64,000 nt of DNA from Parvularculaceae bacterium. GTDB taxonomy: Bacteria > Pseudomonadota > Alphaproteobacteria > Caulobacterales > Parvularculaceae. The stretch spans positions 248,001 through 312,000 of the forward strand of contig JANQSJ010000008.1 in the NCBI GenBank assembly GCA_028284065.1, read 5' to 3'. Positions within the stretch are counted from its first letter, which is position 1; every line of letters begins with the position of its first letter. The translations under genes were made by a program, and so were the position numbers. Below the pieces are notes generated by a model. The model did not search any database. It saw nothing but the letters and a program-made list of their open reading frames with translations, and was not told where the DNA came from. Positions 53,467 to 62,507 of this stretch are shown here, in pieces.

Positions 53467-53582
53467 CGGCCGACGGACATGGGGTCCGTCGCGCCGCGCC
53501 GGCCGGGCGCGATCCGCGCGTTCGGCGTTTATGCGGACTTCGCCCAAGGAAGGACGGGTCCGGACGATGGAAAGAAGAAAGC

Positions 53583-55691
53583 ATGTTCGACATCACAAAA
53601 AAATCAATTGAATGGGGCGGGCGCACGTTGACGCTCGAGGCCGGCCGCATGGCCCGCCAGGCGGACGGCGCGGTGCTCGCGACCTATGGCGAAAGCACGG
53701 TGCTCGCCGCGGTCGTCGGCCAGAAGGAGCCGAATCCAAATTTCGATTTCTTCCCGCTGACTGTTCACTATCAGGAAAAATTCTACGCGTCCGGCCGCAT
53801 TCCGGGCGGATTCTTCAAGCGCGAAGGTCGGCCTACGGAAAAAGAGACGCTCACCTCGCGACTTATTGACCGGCCGATCCGGCCGCTCTTCGCCAAGGGC
53901 TTCAAGAATGAGGTGCAGGTCATCGCGACTGTCCTCTCCCACGACCTTGAAAACGACCCGGACATCGTCGCCATGATCGCAACGTCAGCGGCGCTTACGA
54001 TCTCCGGCATCCCGTTCCTGGGGCCAATCGGCGCGGCGCGCGTCGGCTACGTCAATGGCGAATACGTCCTTAATCCGCAAATTGATGAAATGTCGGAGAC
54101 TGACCTCGATCTCATTATGGCCGGCACGCAGGACGCGGTCATGATGGTGGAGTCCGAAGCCAAGGAATTGTCCGAGGACGTCATGCTCGGGGCGGTCATG
54201 TTCGGCCACAAGGCCGCAAACGAAGCGATCGACCTGATCATCGACTTCGCCGAAGACTGCGCCAAGGAGCCGTGGAGCTTCGCGCCCCCTGACCACGGCG
54301 ACTGGCCGACGCAGATCCGCGGCCTCGTCGAAGGGGACCTCCGCGCCGCTTACAAAGAGACGGTGAAGCAGGTCCGCCAGGAGAAGATCGCCAACGCCAA
54401 GGCGAAAGCAGCCGAGGCGTTCGTCGACGAAGAAGACGACGCGAAGCTCTCCAAGAACGCGCTCGGCGGCCTCTTCAAGGAGATTGAAGCCGACATCGTC
54501 CGCAATGGCATTCTCGACACCGGCGAGCGGATTGACGGCCGCGACACCAAGACCGTCCGGCCAATCGTCGCGGAGGCCGGCGTCCTGCCGCGCGCCCACG
54601 GCTCGTCGCTCTTCACCCGCGGCGAGACCCAGGCGCTCGTCGTCGCCACGCTTGGCACCGGCGAGGATGAGCAGTTCATCGACGCTCTTGAAGGGACGTA
54701 TAAAGAGAGCTTCATGCTCCACTACAACTTCCCGCCATATTCCGTCGGCGAGACGGGCCGCATGGGCGGCGCCGGACGTCGGGAAATCGGCCACGGCAAG
54801 CTCGCCTGGCGCGCGCTCCGGGCGGTGCTTCCGACGCAGGAAGAGTTCCCTTACGTCATCCGCCTCGTTTCGGAAATCACCGAATCAAACGGCTCGTCCT
54901 CGATGGCGACCGTATGCGGATCGTCCCTCGCCATGATGGACGCCGGGGTCCCCGTGAAGCGTCCCGTCGCCGGCATCGCCATGGGCCTCATCCTGGAAGG
55001 CGAGCGCTTTGCGGTGCTCTCCGACATTCTCGGCGACGAGGACCATCTCGGCGACATGGACTTCAAGGTCGCGGGCTCCGAAGCCGGCGTCACCTCTCTC
55101 CAGATGGACATCAAGATCGCGGGCATCACCGAGGAGATCATGCGTCAGGCGCTTGCTCAGGCGAAGGACGGCCGCATCCATATCCTTGATGAGATGGCCA
55201 AGTCGCTCACCGCCGCGCGCGCCGATCTCGGCGAATACGCGCCGCGCATCGAAACCATGCAGATCGCCAAGGACAAGATCCGCGACGTCATCGGCTCCGG
55301 CGGCAAGGTGATCCGCGAAATCGTCGAGCAGACCGGCGCCAAGGTCGACATCAATGACGACGGCCTCATCAAGATCGCCTCCTCCGACAAGGAGAAGATC
55401 GACGCCGCCTACAAGTGGATTCACTCGATCGTCGCTGAACCGGAGGTCGGGGAAATCTACAAGGGCAAGGTCGTCAAGGTGATGGACTTCGGCGCGTTCG
55501 TGAATTTCTTCGGCGCGCGCGATGGTCTCGTGCACATCTCGCAGCTTGCCGACGGCCGGCCGGAAAAAACCACGGACGTCGTCAATGAAGGCGACGAAGT
55601 GTTCGTCAAGCTTCTGGGCTTTGATGATCGCGGCAAGGTTCGCCTGTCGATGAAAATCGTCGATCAGGAAACCGGCAAGGAAATCGAGTGA
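53583..55691 (+). CDS. pnp: Polyribonucleotide nucleotidyltransferase (PNPase)
   Basis: Phosphorolytic 3'-5' exoribonuclease of the RNA degradosome. The 702 residues comprise two RNase PH domains (first: [38 protein letters not shown]; second: [36 protein letters not shown]), the helical linker between them, a KH domain ([20 protein letters not shown]) and an S1 domain ([26 protein letters not shown]). It ends shortly after the S1 domain, without a long tail. The usual partner rpsO lies 1 kb upstream. Confidence 0.97.
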   Translation: MFDITKKSIEWGGRTLTLEAGRMARQADGAVLATYGESTVLAAVVGQKEPNPNFDFFPLTVHYQEKFYASGRIPGGFFKREGRPTEKETLTSRLIDRPIRPLFAKGFKNEVQVIATVLSHDLENDPDIVAMIATSAALTISGIPFLGPIGAARVGYVNGEYVLNPQIDEMSETDLDLIMAGTQDAVMMVESEAKELSEDVMLGAVMFGHKAANEAIDLIIDFAEDCAKEPWSFAPPDHGDWPTQIRGLVEGDLRAAYKETVKQVRQEKIANAKAKAAEAFVDEEDDAKLSKNALGGLFKEIEADIVRNGILDTGERIDGRDTKTVRPIVAEAGVLPRAHGSSLFTRGETQALVVATLGTGEDEQFIDALEGTYKESFMLHYNFPPYSVGETGRMGGAGRREIGHGKLAWRALRAVLPTQEEFPYVIRLVSEITESNGSSSMATVCGSSLAMMDAGVPVKRPVAGIAMGLILEGERFAVLSDILGDEDHLGDMDFKVAGSEAGVTSLQMDIKIAGITEEIMRQALAQAKDGRIHILDEMAKSLTAARADLGEYAPRIETMQIAKDKIRDVIGSGGKVIREIVEQTGAKVDINDDGLIKIASSDKEKIDAAYKWIHSIVAEPEVGEIYKGKVVKVMDFGAFVNFFGARDGLVHISQLADGRPEKTTDVVNEGDEVFVKLLGFDDRGKVRLSMKIVDQETGKEIE

Positions 55692-55722
55692 CCCTCGCTC
55701 GACGTCGACCAATAACCGCAAG

Positions 55723-55750
55723 AAGCCCCGCCGCGTGCGGGGCTTTTTCT
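55723..55750 (+). terminator. Rho-independent terminator of pnp
   Basis: Stem AAGCCCCGC / GCGGGGCTT with a five-base loop, running into TTTTTCTTG, 32 bases past the pnp stop codon. Confidence 0.9.
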
Positions 55751-55982
55751 TGCGTCAACCGCGCGCGCATATCCGCAAAGCGCTCGAGGTTGCTGAATTG
55801 CGCGGATTGGTGCGCGAAACCGGCAATCCACCTTCGCGGCGCGTCGCTATAGCTCGCGATCCGGCGTTTTCCGGTTGGTCGAAAACTCAATTTTTAGGGG
55901 AAATGGCGCTTGGCGGAAGGCGCCGCATCCGATTAGACAGGAATCGTCCTCGAAAATCATACCGATTGGCTAGTACGCAGAT

Positions 55983-57569
55983 ATGCCGTCAAAGACCAAC
56001 CGCCTGACCTCCGCGGCCGAAGCGCCATCCATTATCTCCGCCGCGGCCCGAAGGGGCGCCGCGGCGGGCGAAGACGCGCCTTACCCAAATCTGCTTTCGA
56101 TCCTGACTGCGTTCGGCGCCTGGTCTGCCGACGACGGGAATTGGGCGGATGGGGAGACGCGCGCCGCAGCGATGACAGCATTTAAAGCTGCAGTCGACCG
56201 CGCGCGCCTTAGTTCCCTTGACCCGCTGACGGCGGGACTGCCTTTCGACGCGCTCATCAGGAATGACGCAGGAGCGTACGCCGCAGTCACGTCGGACGGC
56301 ACCGTTCTGGCGGCGAGCGCAGCGGCGAAGGCCGCCGCCGGGATCGCCGTCGGCCGGGCGGTGGACTTCGCCGGCGCGCAGCCAGCCGAAGGCGCCCCTG
56401 TCGCGGCGCTTCGCAATGCCGCCGGCCGGCCCCTGACCGCGCGGGTCGTCTGGAAATCGGACGCCGCCTATCCGGAGGCGGCCTACTTCCTCTATCTCGA
56501 CAGCATGCGCATGACACGCCGCACGCGCGATCGACTGCACAGGTTTTACGACCTGGCGCCCGCAGAGCTCGACGTCTTGGATGCGGCGCTGCGCCGGCAG
56601 TCGGTGACGGAAACGGCCGAAGAACGCGGCCGCTCGCCTGATACGGTGCGTACGCAGCATGCGCGCATCCTCAAGAAGCTCGGCGCCGATTCCATGATTG
56701 ACGCGACGCTCGCCGTGGCCGCGCTTGAGACCTCCGCCGCTTTCGATCCGGAACGCGCGGTGCGTCTGCGCGCGTTGCCGGAGGCGCCGGCGTATCTGTC
56801 GCTCGGGCCAACAGGCCGCCAGGGGGGCGCGCCGAAATTCTGGAAACGCGGCGATTCCACCGGCCGCGGATTGATATTTATTCCGCCGCTCGCGTTTCCA
56901 GCGCCGCCAAGCGAAGCCTTCTGCCGTGCGGCGAACGCCAAGGGGTGGACGGTCTTCACGCCGACGCCAGCCGCCGCGCCGCGCGCTGGCGATGCCGATG
57001 ACGCGGACGTGAGGGGGCTGGACGGGCTCATCGGCGCGCTTGAGCGCGCGCGCGGCGAAGCCGTCGTTCTCGCCTGCATGGACGACGCGCCGCTCGTTGA
57101 GACGCTTCTGGCGTCGACGAAGAAACGGGCGGCGGCGCTCTGCGCGCCCTTGTCCGACGCGCCGCCAACATGGCTTTCCGGCCTCGCCCGGGCAGCAGCG
57201 GCGGACGCGGACCTTGCGGCGCACGCCGCGGACGCGCTGGCGCTCGCCCCCGGCGCGGCCAGCCTCAGCGACTTAAGGGTCGCGGCGTTCGGCGCCGACC
57301 CGGCGAGCCGGCGCGCGGCCCCAGACATAGATGCGCCAACCGCCCTCGCCGCCGACGCCCTCCTGCAGTTCGACCAGGCGCAGGTCGCCGCCGCTCTTGC
57401 GCGGATCGACGCCGCCGCCAGCAATGGCGCGGACGGCCCCATCGTCTTTTCGCGAAAAGACCCTGCGTCACCCACAACGGCCGGCGGCGCCGGGGCGAAA
57501 GCGCGGATCGTCACAATGCTGAGCGACCCGGCGGCATTGCTGTCCTGCCTCGAAGCGGCGGACCTATAG
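55983..57569 (+). CDS. LuxR-type regulator with a degenerate C-terminal hydrolase-like domain
   Basis: A 528-residue protein. The N-terminal part (about 1-165) may be a PAS-like sensor. The LuxR helix-turn-helix lies at about 185-240 (YDLAPAELDVLDAALRRQS, SPDTVRTQHARILKKLGA). The C-terminal 280 residues (RGLIFIPPLAFPAPPSEAF, AKGWTVFTPTP, GEAVVLACMDDAPLVETLL) follow the strand order of alpha/beta hydrolases found fused to LuxR domains in related bacteria, but no G-x-S-x-G nucleophile is seen, so this domain probably senses rather than catalyses. No ribosome binding site precedes the ATG. Convergent with fabI. Confidence 0.75.
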   Translation: MPSKTNRLTSAAEAPSIISAAARRGAAAGEDAPYPNLLSILTAFGAWSADDGNWADGETRAAAMTAFKAAVDRARLSSLDPLTAGLPFDALIRNDAGAYAAVTSDGTVLAASAAAKAAAGIAVGRAVDFAGAQPAEGAPVAALRNAAGRPLTARVVWKSDAAYPEAAYFLYLDSMRMTRRTRDRLHRFYDLAPAELDVLDAALRRQSVTETAEERGRSPDTVRTQHARILKKLGADSMIDATLAVAALETSAAFDPERAVRLRALPEAPAYLSLGPTGRQGGAPKFWKRGDSTGRGLIFIPPLAFPAPPSEAFCRAANAKGWTVFTPTPAAAPRAGDADDADVRGLDGLIGALERARGEAVVLACMDDAPLVETLLASTKKRAAALCAPLSDAPPTWLSGLARAAAADADLAAHAADALALAPGAASLSDLRVAAFGADPASRRAAPDIDAPTALAADALLQFDQAQVAAALARIDAAASNGADGPIVFSRKDPASPTTAGGAGAKARIVTMLSDPAALLSCLEAADL

Positions 57570-57588
57570 ACGACAGATCTATCGAAGG

Positions 57589-58410
57589 TCAGCCGTCGGA
57601 CGGCGCCTCATCCGGCATGCCCACAATGTGGAAGCCAGCGTCCACGTGCAGCGTTTCGCCGGTGCAGGACGCGCCGAGATCCGACAGGAGATAAAGCGCC
57701 GCGCCGGCGACGCCGCGCACATCGGTGTCGTCGCGCAACGGCGCCGCATGCCGATTGAACGAAAACATGTGGCGTCCGGAGGAAATGCCGGCCGCGGCGA
57801 GCGTCTTTATCGGCCCAGCGGAAATTGCATTGACGCGCACGCCCTTCGGGCCGAGATCCCGCGCAATATAGCGCGTAGACGCCTCCAAAGCCGCCTTGGC
57901 GACGCCCATCACATTGTAGTTCGGAATAGTGCGCTCTGAGCCAAGATAGGTGAGCGTCACCATCGATCCGCCATCGGACATCAACCTTGATGCGCGGTTC
58001 GCCGCATCGACGAAGGAAAACGCGGAGATGTCCATTGTATCCTTGAAGACCTGCCGCGTCGTGTTCTCGACGAAAGAACCTTCAAGCGCCGCGCGATCGG
58101 TGAAGGCGATCGCGTGAACAAGAAAATCGAGCCCGCCCCACGCCTTCTCGATTTCCGCGAAGGCGGCGTCCATTTCCTCATCAGACGTGACGTCGCAGGG
58201 AAGAATCAGTGTTGCGCCGAGACTATCCGCCAGCGGCCGGACCCGCCGCTCCATCGCCTCATTGACATAGGTGAAGGCGAGCTCCGCGCCTTGCGCGGCG
58301 AGCTGCTGCGCGATCGCCCAGGCGATAGAGTTCTTGTTCGCAACGCCCATAACGAGGCCGCGTCGCCCCTTCATCAGATCGCCCGCCGGATAGATCGCCT
58401 CTTCAGCCAT
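57589..58410 (-). CDS. fabI: Enoyl-[acyl-carrier-protein] reductase (NADH) FabI
   Basis: Last step of each fatty-acid elongation cycle and the triclosan target. The 273-residue SDR-type enzyme has GRRGLVMGVANKNSIAWAIA at the cofactor site, CDVTSDEEMDAAF, VHAIAFTDRAALEG, the catalytic tyrosines in TLTYLGSER and PNYNVMGVAKAALE (Tyr-x6-Lys), and AISAGPIKTLAAAGI. It is the last gene of the fabA-fabB-small gene-fabI series on the minus strand. AAGG precedes the ATG. Confidence 0.96.
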   Translation of the reverse strand: MAEEAIYPAGDLMKGRRGLVMGVANKNSIAWAIAQQLAAQGAELAFTYVNEAMERRVRPLADSLGATLILPCDVTSDEEMDAAFAEIEKAWGGLDFLVHAIAFTDRAALEGSFVENTTRQVFKDTMDISAFSFVDAANRASRLMSDGGSMVTLTYLGSERTIPNYNVMGVAKAALEASTRYIARDLGPKGVRVNAISAGPIKTLAAAGISSGRHMFSFNRHAAPLRDDTDVRGVAGAALYLLSDLGASCTGETLHVDAGFHIVGMPDEAPSDG

Positions 58411-58476
58411 AATCGCTTGCGCCTTTCACGCGCCCTGACTCATTACCATCAGTCTACAGTGCTTCGCGAGGTAAAC

Positions 58477-58662
58477 TCACACGCTCCCAAGTCGCGCCGC
58501 GAGGATGAGCGTCAGACAAAAATAGGCGAGCCATACGCCGCCATAGACGATGCGCCGCCGGCCAGCAGCAAGCCCTTTCAGCCCCTTCAGGACGTACGCG
58601 AACCAGAGGACCCCCATCGTCGCGACCGCCGCGGCCGCAAAAATGTCGACGGCGAGGGTCAT
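58477..58662 (-). CDS. Small two-helix membrane protein between fabB and fabI
   Basis: A 61-residue protein with two hydrophobic segments (IFAAAAVATMGVLWFAYVL and IVYGGVWLAYFCLTLILAARL) joined by a short basic loop (KGLKGLAAGRRR), typical of a small inner-membrane hairpin. It lies in the 334 bases between fabB and fabI on the same strand. The ribosome binding site is weak and I do not recognise the family, but the composition is clearly protein-like. A longer reading from 58794 overlaps fabB and is unlikely. Confidence 0.6.
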   Translation of the reverse strand: MTLAVDIFAAAAVATMGVLWFAYVLKGLKGLAAGRRRIVYGGVWLAYFCLTLILAARLGSV

Positions 58663-58744
58663 CGTCGTCTGGGCCCGAAGAGACGATGTCGATCGACCGG
58701 CATAATGGCCGACGCCGCGCCCCGACCATCCGCGAGCGCAGTCG

Positions 58745-59962
58745 TCATTCGGCGCGCGCGACCACGAGGCAGCCATTGGTGCCGCCAAATCCAAACGAGT
58801 TTGTCAGGAAGCAGTCGATTTTGGCGTCGTCAACGCGTTCGCGCACGATGGGCAGGCCTTCGAATTCAGGATCAAGCTCCTCTATATGCGCGCTTTCGCA
58901 CAGGAACCGGTCGCGCATCATGATGAGGCAGCAGACCGTCTCCTGCGCGCCTACGGCCCCGAGCGAGTGGCCCGTCAAGGACTTGGTGGAGGAAAATGGA
59001 GGCATCTCCGGCCCGAACGCCTCGCGGATGGCGGCCGTCTCCTTCGAATCGCCGATCGGCGTAGACGTGCCATGGGTGTTGACGTAGTCAATTGGCATAC
59101 GCACGGTTTCGAGCGCGCCGCGCATGCACCGGACGGCGCCTTCGCCGTTCAACTGCACCATGTCATCGCCGTCAGAATTCGCGTAATAGCCTACAATCTC
59201 GCCGAGGATTTCCGCGCCGCGCGCTTTCGCGCGAGACATTTCCTCCAGCACGACGACGCCCGCGCCGCCTGCGATCACAAAGCCGTCGCGATGCTTGTCA
59301 TAGGCGCGGCTCGCCGTCTCGGGGCGGTCGTTGAAGCTTGTCGACATGGCGCCCATGGCGTCGAACAGGTTCGCCATCGTCCAGTCGAGATCCTCGCCGC
59401 CGCCAGCGAACATCACGTCCTGCTTGCCCCACATGATCTGCTCGGCCGCAGCGCCTATGCAGTGCACTGACGTAGCGCATGCGGAGGAAATCGAGTAATT
59501 GGTCCCGAGAATCTTGAACGACGTGGCGAGGGTCGCGCTGTTGGTCGACGACATCGCCTTCGGCACAATTGTCGGGGCGACCTTGCGCGTATTGCCCGCG
59601 GCGCGCGTCTTGTCGGCGGCGGCGACAATGTCGCGCGTCGACGGCCCGCCGGACCCCATAATGATTCCGGTCATCGGATGGCTGACTTCGTCGGGCGCGA
59701 GACCCGACATCTCCAGCGCCTCTTTCATGGCGAGGTAATTCCAGGCCGCCCCTTCCGCCATGAAGCGCCGCGTGCGCCGATCGACGAGGTCTTCAACATT
59801 CACCGGCGGGCGCGCCTCGACCTGACAGCGGAAGCCCATTTCGGCGAATTTTTCGGACGCCGCCACACCGGAGCGCGCCTCCCGCAGAGAGTGCGCGACC
59901 GCGTCAACATCGCCGCCGATAGACGACACGATGCCCATACCGGTGATCGCCACGCGTCGCAT
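58745..59962 (-). CDS. fabB: Beta-ketoacyl-ACP synthase I FabB
   Basis: Condensing enzyme needed to elongate unsaturated intermediates. The 405 residues show MRRVAITGMGIVSSIG, the active-site Cys in SISSACATSVHCIGAA near residue 162, the two catalytic His in DYVNTHGTSTPIGD and STKSLTGHSLGAVGA, and the C-terminal NSFGFGGTNGCLVV. Pairing with fabA 30 bases upstream is the classic unsaturated fatty-acid operon. AAGGAG lies 9 bases before the ATG. Confidence 0.96.
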   Translation of the reverse strand: MRRVAITGMGIVSSIGGDVDAVAHSLREARSGVAASEKFAEMGFRCQVEARPPVNVEDLVDRRTRRFMAEGAAWNYLAMKEALEMSGLAPDEVSHPMTGIIMGSGGPSTRDIVAAADKTRAAGNTRKVAPTIVPKAMSSTNSATLATSFKILGTNYSISSACATSVHCIGAAAEQIMWGKQDVMFAGGGEDLDWTMANLFDAMGAMSTSFNDRPETASRAYDKHRDGFVIAGGAGVVVLEEMSRAKARGAEILGEIVGYYANSDGDDMVQLNGEGAVRCMRGALETVRMPIDYVNTHGTSTPIGDSKETAAIREAFGPEMPPFSSTKSLTGHSLGAVGAQETVCCLIMMRDRFLCESAHIEELDPEFEGLPIVRERVDDAKIDCFLTNSFGFGGTNGCLVVARAE

Positions 59963-59992
59963 GTCTCGACCGCTCCTTTGTCCGCCGCCGCG

Positions 59993-60517
59993 CTACATCC
60001 CCGCCGCGAGCTGTTCATCCGTGAACAGGCCAACGCGCAGGTCTTTCGCGGTATAGATCTCTCGATCATCGGCGAACAAGCGCCCGTCGCCAATGCCAAG
60101 GATCATCGGTCGCCGCATGGTGCGGCGCATGTCGATTTCATAGCGGACCCGCGAGACATCCGGCGTCACCTGACCGCTGAATTTCACTTCCTTAGCGCCA
60201 AGGGCGCGGCCGCGGCCGGGAAGATCAGCCCATGTGAGAAAGAACCCGATTAACTGCCAAAGCGCATCGACGCCCAGGCTGCCCGGCATCACGGGGTCGC
60301 CGGGGAAATGGCATTCGAAGAACCACAGGTCCGGATGTACGTCTAGCTCAGCGACGATCTCGCCCTTGCCGTAGGCGCCGCCTTCGTCATTGATCCTCGT
60401 CACGCGATCGAACATCAGCATGGGCGGCACCGGCAACTGCGCGGTGCCTGCCCCGCGCAGCCCGTGATATCCGCAATCTAGCAATTCTTCGCGCGTGTAG
60501 CTGGACTTGCCCGGCAT
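59993..60517 (-). CDS. fabA: 3-hydroxydecanoyl-ACP dehydratase/isomerase FabA
   Basis: Introduces the double bond in anaerobic-type unsaturated fatty-acid synthesis. The 174-residue hotdog-fold protein carries the catalytic His in WFFECHFPGDPVMPGSLG and the Asp in GVDALWQLIGFFLTW, with PMLMFDRVTRINDEGG and KEVKFSGQVTPD as further signatures. GAGAGGG precedes the ATG. First gene of fabA-fabB-small gene-fabI. Confidence 0.97.
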   Translation of the reverse strand: MPGKSSYTREELLDCGYHGLRGAGTAQLPVPPMLMFDRVTRINDEGGAYGKGEIVAELDVHPDLWFFECHFPGDPVMPGSLGVDALWQLIGFFLTWADLPGRGRALGAKEVKFSGQVTPDVSRVRYEIDMRRTMRRPMILGIGDGRLFADDREIYTAKDLRVGLFTDEQLAAGM

Positions 60518-60563
60518 CTATTCGAAGCCCTCTCAACGCCGCCCACACCGGCTGTCCGCCTGA

Positions 60564-60585
60564 TCCGGCGCCCCGCGGCGCCGGA
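60564..60585. terminator. Strong hairpin between the SH3 gene and fabA
   Basis: Nine-base-pair perfect stem TCCGGCGCC / GGCGCCGGA with loop CCGC, in the 151-base space between the two minus-strand genes. It may end the SH3 transcript, although no T run follows on that strand. Confidence 0.4.
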
Positions 60586-60668
60586 CGTGATTATTCGTGC
60601 GCATTAAACGCGCGTCCGCCGACGTAAGGCCGCGCGCTGGCGGGGTCTAGAGCGCCGGCGAACGAGGG

Positions 60669-61337
60669 TCAATCTGGCGGCGCAGCAAACGCCTCTCGCG
60701 GCCCGGGCCGGCGGCGGCGTTCGGCCTCAACGTCGCCGCCCCAGACGTCGGCTGCTGGCGTCCACCCCTCCACGCCGGCCGCCTTCACATGGATCCAAAG
60801 CGCGTCCTGGTTCGGCCGCGCCGCGCCGTCCGCGGCGATAATGGCGCCGGGCGTCAGATGCGCGCGAACATGGGCGGCCGGGTCGCGGCGGGCGTAGACC
60901 GCCGTCGCGCGCGATACGATCACATGGCTGCGTGAGGTCAGCGTCGTATGGAACGCCCAACACTCGTCGCCATCCGCGTCTCTGATCTTGCGCCACTTGT
61001 CGCGCGTTTCTGCGATCACCATCACTGGCAGGCCGGCGCGCTGGTACACGAACTTGATGCGGTGAGACCGGCTCGGCCCGATGCGGCAGTTCGTGCGCCC
61101 GCCCTTCAGACTCACAAAGCGCGGCGTCGGAAAACCGGACCAGGTGCGGTTGCGCGTCTCTGGCACCACGGAGGCGCTGGCGCTGCGCGCGATTGGATTT
61201 TGCGTCGGCGCCTGCGGCGACGCGGCGTCGGCGGACGCGCAGATCAACAAGACCGCAAGAAAGGCGCTTGCGGCGCGACCGCCGGCGGCACAAAGGCCGA
61301 GCCCGAATTGAATGACGCTATTCGTATTGACTCGCAT
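60669..61337 (-). CDS. Exported protein with bacterial SH3 domains
   Basis: A 222-residue exported protein: a long signal peptide (about 1-38, ending ASADAAS) followed by two SH3-like domains of the SH3_4/DUF1058 kind. The first is FVSLKGGRTNCRIGPSRSHRIKFVYQRAG with MVIAETRDKWRKIRDADGDECWA; the second covers about 135-195 (SHVIVSRATAVYARRD to IHVKAAGVEGWTPAADVWGG). Such domains often bind cell-wall peptides. No clear ribosome binding site. Divergent from a 2-hydroxyacid dehydrogenase across a perfect CtrA-type box. Confidence 0.85.
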   Translation of the reverse strand: MRVNTNSVIQFGLGLCAAGGRAASAFLAVLLICASADAASPQAPTQNPIARSASASVVPETRNRTWSGFPTPRFVSLKGGRTNCRIGPSRSHRIKFVYQRAGLPVMVIAETRDKWRKIRDADGDECWAFHTTLTSRSHVIVSRATAVYARRDPAAHVRAHLTPGAIIAADGAARPNQDALWIHVKAAGVEGWTPAADVWGGDVEAERRRRPGPREAFAAPPD

Positions 61338-61424
61338 GGATAGTCGATGGCGCCCCCTCGGCGGAGAAACCAGGAGGCGCTCACCGCCGGCCGTCCGCGC
61401 GGCTGGCTTATTCGCCGAGGCGTG

Positions 61425-61439
61425 TTAACACCCGGTTAA
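61425..61439. promoter_or_regulatory. CtrA-type box TTAA-N7-TTAA
   Basis: TTAACACCCGGTTAA matches the full consensus for the master cell-cycle regulator CtrA. It lies 88 bases upstream of the SH3 gene start and 82 bases upstream of the dehydrogenase start, between divergent genes. A GANTC site (GACTC, 61329-61333) lies at the first codons of the SH3 gene. Confidence 0.6.
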
Positions 61440-61520
61440 CCAGGGTGAAGAAGGCCCGAATGCGCGGCCGCGCCCTTTGAGGCGCGCTTGGTTTGCGCAC
61501 CTAAGTGACGGAGGAACAGA

Positions 61521-62507
61521 ATGGGCGCGCGTCGCTTGAAGGTCGCGGTCAGCCGCAAGCTGCCGGACGCGATCGAAGCGCGTCTTTCCTCTCTTTTTGA
61601 CGTTACGTTGTCGGAGGCAGGCGCCCCGCTGCCCCAGGCGGCGCTTGTCGATCTCGCAAGGGAGCATGACGTTCTCGCCGCGACGCTCGGCGACGCGCTT
61701 GACGCGGCATTCTTCGCCGCAGCGGGCGACCGCATGAAGCTCGTCGCCAATTTCGGCGCCGGCGTCGATCATATCGACGTCGCCGCCGCCGCCGCGCGCG
61801 GGGTGACCGTCACCAATACGCCGTCGGTCCTTGCCGAGGACGCAGCCGACATGGCGATGGCGCTCATCCTCGCTGCGCCGCGCCGCCTTGTGGAGGGCGT
61901 GAAGGCGCTGGAAGCAGGGGAGTTCGCCGGCTGGTCGCCGAACTGGATGCTGGGGCGGCGAATTCGCGGCAAGAAACTGGGGATTGTCGGCCTCGGCCGC
62001 GTCGGCCAGGCGATCGCATCGCGCGCGCAAGCCTTCGGCCTGTCAATCCATTACCATAACCGGTCGCCAATTAATCCGCATATTGAAGAAATGTTACAGG
62101 CGACGTTCTGGCCCAAGCTCGACGACATGCTGCCGCTGGTCGACATTCTGTCGATCGCCTGCCCCAGCACGCCGGAGACGCATGGACTGCTTTCCAAAGA
62201 GCGCATTGCGCGCCTGCCGGCTCACGCTTTTGTCGTGAACGTCGCGCGCGGCGACATCATAGACGAGGACGCCCTCGCCGCGGCCATTTCGGAGAACCGC
62301 CTCGCCGGCGCAGGCCTTGATGTCTTCACGCACGAGCCGACGCCCAACGAGACGCTTCTCGCGGCGCCGAATGTCGTGATGACGCCGCACATGGCCTCGT
62401 CCACGGTCGAGAGCCGCAACGAGATGGGCGAGCGGGTGCTTATCAACATCAAGATGTTCGCCGACGGGCATAAGCCGCCGGACCGGATTATTCCGGGTTT
62501 GGACTAA
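61521..62507 (+). CDS. D-2-hydroxyacid dehydrogenase (glyoxylate/hydroxypyruvate reductase type)
   Basis: A 328-residue NAD(P)H-dependent enzyme reducing 2-keto acids such as glyoxylate or hydroxypyruvate. Substrate-site LVANFGAGVDHIDV; nucleotide-binding LGIVGLGRVGQAIA near residue 155; catalytic Arg in VVNVARGDIIDE, Glu in LDVFTHEPTPNE and His in VMTPHMASST. The HNRSP following the cofactor strand favours NADPH. GGAGGAACAG precedes the ATG. It could recycle excess glyoxylate made by isocitrate lyase, which is inference. It overlaps the moeB-like gene tail to tail by 4 bases. Confidence 0.91.
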   Translation: MGARRLKVAVSRKLPDAIEARLSSLFDVTLSEAGAPLPQAALVDLAREHDVLAATLGDALDAAFFAAAGDRMKLVANFGAGVDHIDVAAAAARGVTVTNTPSVLAEDAADMAMALILAAPRRLVEGVKALEAGEFAGWSPNWMLGRRIRGKKLGIVGLGRVGQAIASRAQAFGLSIHYHNRSPINPHIEEMLQATFWPKLDDMLPLVDILSIACPSTPETHGLLSKERIARLPAHAFVVNVARGDIIDEDALAAAISENRLAGAGLDVFTHEPTPNETLLAAPNVVMTPHMASSTVESRNEMGERVLINIKMFADGHKPPDRIIPGLD

